Part shown: one piece after another, positions 30,101 to 39,256 of the stretch
Position numbering within the stretch: position 1 is the first letter of the stretch
How the letters are laid out: every line of letters starts with the position of its first letter
Origin: Litoditis marina
Taxonomy: Eukaryota; Nematoda; Chromadorea; Rhabditida; Rhabditidae
Length of the DNA: 64,000 bases
Assembly: GCA_964036275.1 (NCBI GenBank)
Contig: OZ038434.1
Span: 25,403,413-25,467,412 of the forward strand
Reading direction: 5' to 3'
The notes under the pieces: generated by a model
What the model was told of the DNA's origin: nothing
Databases searched by the model: none
The model's input: the letters and a program-made list of their open reading frames with translations, nothing else
Position numbers and translations under genes: made by a program

Positions 30101-33100
30101 CTGGCAGGCGAAGCACTTCAGTCGTATTTGGAAGGGGCGCGTCTTCATTCATTTGAACGAACGATGGCAGAAGGAGTGCCACGGCGCAGTCATTCAGAAT
30201 ATGGACGACGAAAACGTCATCGACACTATTCTCGGATGCGAGAGACTGCAGGTAGAAAGAGGGCGGGGCTTAAAAGTAGCTTTGAAAAAATAATTTTTTT
30301 TAGCAAATTTCTTTCATTTCGTATAGATGATATGATAAACAAACGGATAGAATATACATCTCAAGGATAGGGAATGTGTAAATCTGTCGATAGGTTCCGG
30401 AGACCAGCTTCCAAACAAAGTTCAGCTTGTCATCATATAACTGTGAGAAGTTTTGCAACCTGAAATATTCTCTCTCTCTCTCTTGCATTTTGTCCTGGCC
30501 GAATCAGCGGTATCAGTCCTGTCGATGGTGGATGACGTAGTGGAGGTGGCCATGAACTACCTCGTTCACTCCTTCCATCTGGTTGTGACGAGCAAGTCAT
30601 TCCAGCAACAGGGGAAGGTGTGTGCCCTCTCTTTTCTCTGGTTCCATCCGAAGTTAAACAGTCTATTGTACAGTCGGTTATTTCTGTAGAAATCAATAGA
30701 AAAATGCAGGCAAGTCTTTGCAGCAACATGGAGAGGTTAGGTCACAGAGCGGTTCCTTTCACGGATAGAAATCAACAAAATCTGTTGAGTGTGGTATAGA
30801 CGTGATACTTAGAGTGTTGAGGAAAACATCTCATTGAATGATTTGTCTTCATTAAGCCTATATTTATATTCCGTCAACAAACATGAGGAAGTGAACATTT
30901 TTCATTCAAAATTTTGTTTGTGCGTTTCGACAACCAAACAAAAGTTTTTCACTAGCCACAATTCGAACTTCTGCAATCTTCAGAATGAGTATTTCCTATA
31001 AAATGATCAATCGCACTGGATACAAACATGTTGTCAAAAATGTTATTTCAGGGTCTGGCGCTAAATCTGGGAATTCTGGAGGACCTGCTGCCAACCATAA
31101 TACATTCGCTGTCAGCTGATGTGGCCATCAAAACGTTCCGGGTACGCATATTGTGTTCTAGAATTCTCAAGAATTTTTCTACTATTGCGAAGCAACGTTT
31201 TTCTTTTTTATTCTTTCGATGCTGCCAATGGTCATCGAGAAAGATGAAAACCTCAAAATCTGCATAAGTGAAGTACAATGTTTCTGTTACATTTTTGACG
31301 TATCACGTAAAACATCTAAAAGTGCTCTACTATTTGCATCTTATACCTCGGTTCTAGGGTCTTTCCGAGCTGCTGACCCAGATCCAAAGTATGCCCCCAT
31401 CGCCCAAACGTGGTCTTGCCTTGCCTTTAGACGACTACAGCTCGGTTGGTTTTTGTTTCCGGTTCTCAGTTGGTTTGTGAATACAGCTCGGTTTTTTATA
31501 TTTCACTTGTATTTGCGATAAAGGTTATTATATATCAGTTTTACTTTTAAGAAGTAATTTGGGGGAATGTAAGATCAGTTCGACAGTATAAACAATACCT
31601 TTTATTGAGTTAGAGTCAGCACTTCACGTGTGAATGATCAGAAACAAACTGAAACGTGAATCGAAAATACATAAATACATCCAAACAATTAGAAATGTGT
31701 GGATGTATTCATGTATTTTCGGCATTCAATGCTCGTTCGGGTACTTCATATGTTACATAGTGTACATACAAAACAAATATCTATTATTGACCTAAATCGT
31801 GTTTGTTACAGCGTTTTGCCTCTCTGGTCCGTCGAATGTTCGAAATAGTCGATAAGCATCTTTTGCACTACGCGGCGTCGATTGTGAAGGCGGATGCATG
31901 GAATCTACTGGATGAAAGAGAACAGAACAGGATACAAGAAAGTGAGTCATAAATTCACGAATTAATAATAACTTACAAAATATAGTGAATTTCCACTCGG
32001 AAACTTAATATTATGGTTGGAGATGAGAGAAGACATCGTTTGACACGAAATGAGTGTTTAGATTCAGTCGTGATGAAATTAGAATACGAAATGGTTATGA
32101 AATACTTCTGAGCAAAGCACATATAAATCAAAATCACTTGTCGTCCTACTGTACTGAAAATTAGTACGCCACTAGAAATGCTGTCTTTTTGGTTCGCTTT
32201 GGTCTCACTTGACGGATTGCTGTTGAAATACTCTGAAACAGTATCATTTCACACAAACTACGTTCCTAATTCTATTTTTGCGATAAAACATGGTAAAAAA
32301 CCTGAAACAGACCTAATACTTACCTTCAAACTTGAAAACTAACAATAAACCTGGGTAAAATCCGATTTACTTTCTTATTTCCAGCCGGTCTATTTGTCGA
32401 ATTGCGCCAGCCCACCGCTCCGCCCCCTCGCCTCTCCAGTTACAATCGAAGTTACAAAAGATCCGCCTCTGTTGGAGTACAATTCACACAGAACAACCAG
32501 AATAGAAACAGATCTATTGAAAGGTACAACTGTTTGGCTTTTGAGGTTTTAAAATATAGTAGGCGCGTCATGAGAAACGTAAAAAAACGTACCAATGATT
32601 AATTAAAAAGATCAAAACGTTCTCAGCGGCTAACCCATCATCCTATCTGTCACCACACTTCTCATTTCCATCATTATGTAGACTTGAAGATAAATGAAAC
32701 ACTTCCATAGAAAAAAGAACAACCAGAATAGAATCGGAACAATTGGTCAGACCAGGTCTATTTAATGGTACACTGTTGGTGTTTTTAAAGTTTATAGTAG
32801 TAACTGACAAAATTGACTGAGTAAGTAGGGGAGTAAGTTCAAATAGATAGTTCGCGGTGGTGAGCGTCATACCGTGAAACGTGTGAAAACGTCAAACCTA
32901 AGAATTTCAAAGTTGCACGTTTTCAGAACAAAACTGCTGTATTCAACTCGAAATTTTATTGTGTAGTTAAAACAGTGTACTGCTATAGAATACGACTACT
33001 TCTTGGTGAGTTTCTTACTCCACGTGATTCCACGTGACGAAAGTTGATGTTGTTTTCAGAAGCCGTCCTTTGTCTACCATCCAACAGACGACGCCGGCTC

Positions 33101-36100
33101 CAGAAGCTGAGGTCAATCCAGAAGCGGCAGAGAAATTAGAAACGACCCAGGTATCACCATTTCACATTGACTTTCCTATACTACGCACTAGGTATATCGA
33201 TTGTATGGGTCTTCATAGTTTGGGAGGATAAAAATGCTACTCATCACTAGTTGTGAATAAAGAATACAAAACGGGATAACACAATTAGTCCACGGTTTTT
33301 TGATCGTGGGAACACGATTAGTGTGGAAATTTCAAAAACTCGAGAACTGAATTTGAGAAGTCATTTTGAAACCACATTTTCAAAATGAAAAACGTATTTT
33401 GATCTATATAATTGTTCTTTTGCAGCCGATGGCAACGGAAAGTCCGCGACGTAGTAGAAGAGACGATTTGGAGGACACAAACGAGTCCCGAAAAGTGGTT
33501 CCGACGAAAACCGGTAAATATTTTATCGGATTTTGTCGTGTTCAAGCGATGCATTGTTGGATCAAAACGTGAAAAGCGTGACATTGATTTATTCATTCAT
33601 TTAATGCACAACGAGATGCGCTAAACGTAGTCAGAGGTGTATGAATAAATTTGCCTACGGAACATACAGTATCAGTTAAACTTATCGGTACTACTCGTAA
33701 ATCACCTATATGAGAAATATGCGAAAAATTCGGAACGACTGAGACATTGTGAACTCGTTATGCGGGCAAATGTAACTTTATCCAAATTTCGCAATGGGAC
33801 TTATCTCGAAACAACTTTAACTCGTGTGAGAAACAAAAAAGCGACTCGCATACTGCGGAAAAAAAGCAAAGTATGCACACAAAATATAAACACAGTAATT
33901 TATATTTATAACTACAACATTCAACATATATAAACCATATTCACTTCCAATTGATATTCGACGAACTTAACATTTTACTGATTTCAGAAATTCCGAAATC
34001 GATATCTCAGTCCAAATTGGTGAAACCGACTTCGAGACAACATTCCTCCGAAACCAGGAAGGAGAGAGTATCCTCGGTGGAGAAAACAGAGAAGAAGAGG
34101 GGCGAGAAAGTGGAAAAACCACGAGAGGGCGCAGAGAAAGAGACTGTGGGAGAAAAGGTGGAAGAACAGGTGAGAAATTGGTTCTTTCCGACGATAAAAA
34201 GGTCACTGATATCTTTTTCTGGCCTACACATTACTTCGATACTTTTTCCGTTTTTACACAGTAGAAAACGTTTACAGAAACAATGTCCAACACCTTACGT
34301 AGTTGTTGAACAGCCAGAAAAACAACATCAAAACTTTTACGAACTAATGCGCGTTTCATTTTTTTTTACGTTTCACGTGGAACTGAAGTTTTAACACGGT
34401 GAATTCCTTGCCGAACCGATTCTTCCCGAACCAGCTGGTTTGTTCTATAATTCTCGCCATTCCCTCTGAGACCTTGGCAGCGTGCCAATGAAACTTCAAA
34501 CGGATATATTCCATGGAAATAACAAGTTTCATTTTAAGATTTTTTACCTACGTACTGAAACCAAGGATAACTGCCGCTCAGAGGAATTGTTAGTGTTATG
34601 GAGTACAAGAATATGGTGAAACACCGCCTGGAAGTTTTGTTGGCACGTTGCCGAGGTCTTAGTAGGAATGACTGGAACTATAGAACCGAAACAAATTTAG
34701 CCCAACAAAGTTGGAACCAAACTAATTCATGTAATTAATGCTGAACGTTTATCAGGGTTTAGTTCGGTTTTATGTCGGTTTGAGTACGCAAACGGTTCGG
34801 TTCCTTACAGAACCAACTGGTTCGGGAAGAATCGGTTCGGTTTTGGTTTGGGAAGAAATTTGCCTTCCAACGTATTTTTTATCGAAAAACCTGCTTCCAG
34901 CCGGTGGTCGCTGCTCCAGTCAAAAAGGAGCCAGTTCCCGAGTCTCCGAAACGAGCGGAAAGGGATCGAAGTGTGAAAAAGTCGCCGTTGAAAAAGACAG
35001 CCAACGAGGCTGAAGAGGTAGTGTGTTTTATCATTAAAATAAGCACAACTTGATTGAATCTAATTGTGGTGTATTTTCAAACAAGAACGACATTGTATCC
35101 AACTGTCATCTCTGGTCATCAATTGGGAAAAACGTGATCGAAAGGTTGGTCAAAAATCTAAACATAGGTGTTATTGTTACTTTACCGATATGTTTATGTG
35201 CGAGCCAAATTTATAAAATATCTGCCTCATGTGAGACTCGAACCGTGCCCAACAGTTTAGGAGACGCGAACGCTAATCACTATACGAGGATTCTTGAAAA
35301 GTGCCATTCACGTAACATATATTTCAGTTCCGAATGGAGCGACAGGGGACACATACCATAATGAATGTGGACAGAACGAAGGTTGGCAACCTGCCAGGAC
35401 CGGAGCAGTCTCCAACTAAGGTGAGCTTTAATTGTATTTCATCTAACTTGTGAATAGGGCCACTTGTGAGTGAGTTTATTTCGCGGTGAGTGAAAAACAC
35501 CAGGTCATCCAACTGAGTGCTGCTTAGGTTGTTCTTAATGTTGAACGTTGGACAATTTCCAGGAAAAATAACCGAAAATCCTATAGCTTACACGTGTCTC
35601 ACGTTAGGGATCTCGACAAACCTACATACTCCTTGACGCAAATCCCCAACTAGTCTGATCTGTAATCGTAGTAATAAACTTATTTCAGGCGGTGGAGAAG
35701 CCGAAATCCGTGGTGAAGCCAATGGTGAAGGAACCTCCGTTGGCAACAGCGGCGACCCAACGACCACCCACGAGGACAGTCACTAGGGCGACGGCTGGCA
35801 GCAAGGAGGTATGATAAACTAGAGAAGAATGGAGTTTTCGTGGAGTAAATTGTAGTGAAAAACGTCAAAACCGAACTAAAAACTCCGGGGAAAAGGCAAT
35901 ATACACCTGATGGTTTTGATACTCTCGAAAAATCTCAAAATGTCAAGCTTTTTGAGCCATGAGTTGTAAATTAAATTTGAAATCTACCGAACCAGATTAC
36001 AGAAACGTCACACCAATACTCACTTCCAGACCAAACCCACCACCGCTCGTTCCTCGATTCCGAAGAGTGTGGCCACATCAAAACCGGCTTCTAAGCCGTC

Positions 36101-36194
36101 GTCAAGGCCTTCTGAAGTCAGATCACGTCCCTCTTCTGGCACGACACGCTCGTCTCGCGTCTCACAGAGGCCGAACAACTCTACCGAAAAGTAG
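21052..36194 (+). CDS. Double-BTB protein resembling BTBD8/APache, 27 exons
   Basis: Exons: 21052-21165, 21922-22086, 23276-23387, 23481-23540, 23819-23903, 24063-24126, 24670-25459, 25849-25932, 26414-26581, 27724-27847, 28156-28227, 28820-28889, 29215-29322, 29585-29668, 30108-30251, 30508-30617, 31052-31141, 31358-31444, 31812-31941, 32385-32523, 33060-33150, 33426-33513, 33988-34169, 34901-35017, 35328-35420, 35689-35808, 36030-36194; about 1,218 residues. The first BTB starts at [23 protein letters not shown]-rich linker holds a long CAA run (about 25188-25282). The second BTB spans [20 protein letters not shown] to YLLSFLYGG, then helical [19 protein letters not shown] and [18 protein letters not shown]. 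The tail is basic, rich in K, P and S. BTBD8 works in clathrin-linked endocytosis in vertebrates; function here is inferred. AATAAA is at 36813. The junction between the exons ending 30251 and starting 30508 is out of phase by one base. The start is uncertain. Confidence 0.8.
22087..22193. repeat. GA microsatellite directly after a donor site
   Basis: A GA tract begins a few bases after the proposed GTTAGA donor of the first BTB exon. An alternative donor GTAGAG inside the tract (22138) would extend the frame by a charged RE segment. Confidence 0.75.
22455..22880 (+). repeat. Three spaced copies of a 50-bp intronic unit
   Basis: AACAGCAATAGTACTAATCC occurs at about 22466, 22637 and 22845, each followed by CCGC- or GCGCC-rich sequence and an A-rich stretch; copies two and three also share upstream TATATAACTT. 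Located in the intron after the first BTB exon. Confidence 0.75.
24193..24428. mobile_element. TA-ended MITE, family G copy 1
   Basis: Ends TATAGTCTGTTCCACG and GGTGAAACGGACTATA. Copies at 42351-42586 and 58451-58686. Intronic in the double-BTB gene. Confidence 0.7.
25436..25783 (+). repeat. 179-bp tandem duplication across an exon end
   Basis: AAACCGAGGAGACACGAGGG occurs at 25441 and 25620, and the following sequence (GA tract, GTATTCTACAGATTG, GTATGTCTGATTTTGCC) is repeated almost exactly. The unit includes the last bases of the Q-rich exon, its donor and the start of the intron. Confidence 0.9.
26676..27010 (+). repeat. Three decayed copies of an exon tail inside the next intron
   Basis: Near 26682, 26810 and 26955 the intron repeats the end of the exon at 26414-26581 (core AACTCGTTGAATAGTATCGA). 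The second copy still has AATCAAG followed by GTGGGT, mirroring the real donor. A CT microsatellite follows at 27069-27105. Confidence 0.85.
28295..28527. mobile_element. TA-ended MITE, family A copy 5
   Basis: Ends TAGTTCACCCCATTCC and GACTATA; intronic between two exons of the second BTB domain. Confidence 0.75.
29829..30077. mobile_element. MITE with TTAAAGGGGG termini, family T copy 1
   Basis: Left end TTAAAGGGGGACTGCATTGA, right end TCATTGCAGCCCCCCTTTAA, about 250 bp. A related copy lies at 58108-58325 in gene E. The TTAA at both ends would fit a piggyBac-type target, but this is only suggestive. Confidence 0.65.
34446..34682. mobile_element. TA-ended MITE, family F copy 2
   Basis: Left TATAATTCTCGCCATTCC, right GGAATGACTGGAACTATA, with TTGGCA/GCCAA motifs inside both ends. 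It lies in an intron of the double-BTB gene. Confidence 0.65.
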
Positions 36195-37229
36195 TCGTTC
36201 TCATAAAGACGTAGTTTTTTGAACCGAGCCCAAATGGTGTCTACTGCTCTGTCCCGCGTTGTTTGTACGTGGATCCCCTTGCTTTTCAGTCAAAGTTTTC
36301 GAATTATGACATATGGGGAGATCATACTAGAACAAAGAGTTGGTCATTCCATTTAGTCATAACATCAGTGTTTAGACTTCATGGGTTACTTTTACTAGAA
36401 GAAAGTGGTCTGGTCACGTGATGACTATTCTAACTAGCAGTTACTGTCTATGTCTCTTGTTTCAAGTGTTTTCTAGTTGTTCTCTAACCACCTGGTGTCG
36501 AATTCTTTCGTAGTAATTATGTGGGATTCAGGTCTCTTCGGTATTATGTGTGCGCACTTGGTTTAAAACGTGATATTGATTTTTTCTTGATTTTGTGTAC
36601 TTTGATATGTATGTGTTTATTTTATTTGGCACCAAATGTACAAATGTTATTGCTGTTTCATTTTTCTATAGTTTTTCTAGTAATTTTTACAAACTTTCCA
36701 ACTGTTCATAACTTTCTAAGTCGTTTAGATTCGTTGTGTAAAGTGTATGGGTATCTCTCTCAGCTTTTATCATGTACAATGTATTTTTGTTGATCTCTCA
36801 CCCGAGCTTCAGAATAAAAATTATGATTACATGTTGAAATAACAAAATCAAGTTATTGTGTAGAAATTCAACATTTATCATCATTTCATAATGAATGTGA
36901 ACTTTTGATCCACGAATTCAGTGAAAGAGTTATAATTTCTTCGAGCACTACTTCAAATAATTGAAAACTGTTTCTGAATCTATTGTCCAAATGTTTCAGT
37001 TCATGTTGCGCATTCCTTGACATTGAATTTGATAATTTTCGTCTTATGTTAAAGTTTCCACACATACGCTACACAGAAAATGTGATCAGGCCAATTTTAT
37101 ATATAATTGATTGCATTCTCTGACTCACGCCTGCTGTTAGCGGCAACAACCATTTTCCCCCAGTTTATTCGATTTCGCAACGAAAGTGTTCAATGTTTCT
37201 AACAAAGTTACCAATTTTTTTTAGGAACA

Positions 37230-38739
37230 ATGAGGTCTACGTCCTATCTAGGATTGGTTGTTGCATGTATAATAGTGAAACTTACTGATTCACTGTGGTG
37301 CTACGAAGGTAAGAGGACTTTTTTACCTTTTATATTTTTGAATTGGCATTCTGAATGTGATCGAAAACATCGTCAATCACACCTCGAAACAGGGTATCAT
37401 GATTTTCTCGCTAACATTTACATGGTTCAAATCAACAGAAAACTTCAAATCATACTGTAGGAGTCTGAGAAGGAATGGAAAGGACTATACAGGGTTCACT
37501 CTTTCCGAATCAAGTTCATACGGTACATGTTGTCCTATTTCGCTGTGTTTGTAGTTTGCTAGATCAAACTACAACGAAAATGCCCTTTAAGCTATGAAGT
37601 AGGTGTTTCAGGCTCAAAAGGTGCATTTCACAATCTTTCACAATGCCGCTGTGTTTGTTGCTTGATCGTCTTGCTTTTTGGTCAAAATGCGGAACTACTC
37701 TAGAATTTGGCGGCGAGTCGCCGGCGACATGGAGGGGTCGGCAGAGTGTCGCCGGAGGGTCGCCTGCGATTATTTTTAGGTTGTTGAATCTGGATAAGAT
37801 ATATGCTAATCAGATCGTATACTTGTAGTTTTCAGGTGGGTGACATTTTTATACATGAACAATGAAGCCGTGAATCTCATCGTGTTTATTTCTGGCGACG
37901 ATAAGTATATACAAAATTTTTATTAACTGTAAAATTACCAGTTTCGGTATCTGATTACTATATAGAACGTTTAGTGTGAAGGACCTAAAAATAATCGCAG
38001 GCGACCCGCCGGCGACACTCTGCCGACCCCTCCATGTCGCCGGCGGGTCGCCGCCAAATTCTAGAGTATTTGCATATACCAAGATCAAACTAAAACTAAC
38101 CTTTGGTCATTTTCCTAAATCTATATCGATTTCAGGCTCAAAAAGTGCATTTCACAACGTTGATAGCGGGAGTTTCATGGAAAAGGAGTGCGAGAAGGGA
38201 ATGGAATACTGTTTCTCCTCCTTCAATGACGATGGTTCGGAGACGACCGCAGAATGTCAGAAAATGAATACAGGGCACAGACTTTTGGATGTATGCAAGG
38301 TATACTCATAATAATAATGAAAATTGAGATAATAAAACAATTATAATAGAAATATTTATAATATCAATAATAATATTCTTACGGCAATAAAAAAATCGCA
38401 CACTAGAGACAGATTTTGAATTGTGTGCAAGGTACTGTTTCCTAATTACCCAATGTTCTGGGGCTGTTCACCAATTTTCGAGTTTTCGAGTTTTCGAGTT
38501 TTGGGAAATTTCGAGTTTTCGAGTTTTGGGAAATTTCGAGTTTTCGAGTTTTCGAGTTTTCGCGTTTTCGAGTTTTGAGAAATTTCGAGTTTTCGAGTTT
38601 CGAGTTCGACTCAACTCGAAAATTTTCGAATATTCAGGTTGGCTGTGTTCACCACTCGAATATTAACGTGACCGTTTGCTGCTGCGACACCAAACTCTGC
38701 AATGAACCATCGAAAAACAGATACAGAATAAATAAATGA
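37230..38739 (+). CDS. Secreted ET-module (Ly6-like cysteine-rich) protein
   Basis: Exons 37230-37308, 38136-38299 and 38638-38739 join in phase to 114 residues plus stop. An N-terminal hydrophobic stretch (YLGLVVACIIVKL) predicts a signal peptide ending near DSLWC. The mature part has the spaced cysteines CYEG, KECEKG, EYCFSS, AECQK, DVCKVGC and ends in VCCCDTKLCNEPS, the CCC-x4-CN ending of nematode ET modules (three-finger-like). Function is unknown; no GPI or transmembrane tail follows. A TTTTTTTTAG acceptor 5 nt before the ATG suggests trans-splicing. AATAAA overlaps the stop region. Intron 1 holds a large foldback and intron 2 a TTTCGAG array; both also contain copies of exon 2 edges. 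Confidence 0.85.
37692..38070. mobile_element. GC-rich foldback element in an intron
   Basis: Two arms of about 90 bp are inverted copies: CTCTAGAATTTGGCGGCGAG on the left and CGCCGCCAAATTCTAGAG on the right, with GTCGCCGG motifs. An AT-rich centre of about 200 bp separates them. It stands out strongly from the AT-rich surroundings; no open frame. Confidence 0.85.
38456..38637. repeat. TTTCGAG array abutting a splice acceptor
   Basis: Repeats of TTTTCGAG bounded by GGCTGTTCACCAATTTTCGAG-like sequence on the left and GGCTGTGTTCACC just past the acceptor on the right. The acceptor of ET-gene exon 3 (CGAATATTCAG) sits at its inner right edge, so the element's right terminus appears to lie inside the exon. 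Confidence 0.6.
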
Positions 38740-39100
38740 TTTGTTGTTTGTTCGTTCATTTGATACAGTAGTACGAAAAATCCAGGTTAATTCTAAAGGA
38801 ACTTATTAAGGAATTTATTCTTTACGACAATAAGGAAATGGTAGATAATATCTGCTAAATCACAATATTCAGATTGGGTGACGATTGAGCTGGAGTATAT
38901 TGAGCCAGTGTCTGTTACCAAAAACTACATGACTGTTTTCTTCGAGATACATATTTTGTAATACTGGAGTTTATAATAAAGTAACGTCAAATGTACATGT
39001 TCCCATTTGACACTTTTTTGTTTACTGAGCTGGTGTTTCTGAAGAAGTGTAGCAATGGACAGCGAACTATACTACTACTCAAAATTCAAAATACAAAACC

Positions 39101-39156
39101 ATTCCCATTCGGCTATTTACATTTACTGAGAAAATGGTAATCAACTGGCTACATAA
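39101..39156 (+). promoter_or_regulatory. Conserved upstream module of gene A
   Basis: TTCCCATTCGGCTATTTACA, then TGAGAAAATG and ATCAACTGGCTACATAA, ending about 100 bp before the ATG. The same block precedes genes B, C, D and E. It holds an inverted TTCCCA/TGRGAAA pair and a TATA-like end, so I infer a shared promoter. Confidence 0.45.
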
Positions 39157-39256
39157 GCGGTGACGACTGGAGAAGAACATTGTCATTTTGTCTTCATTTT
39201 CCAACTATGGCTTTAATTATCTTTTTTTGTTCACATTTGTTCTTCCTTGCAGAGCC

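Noticed and set aside
35050..35361. 103-residue frame upstream of a supported exon
   Set aside because: It is in a different frame from the double-BTB exon at 35328 and crosses a tRNA-like repeat.
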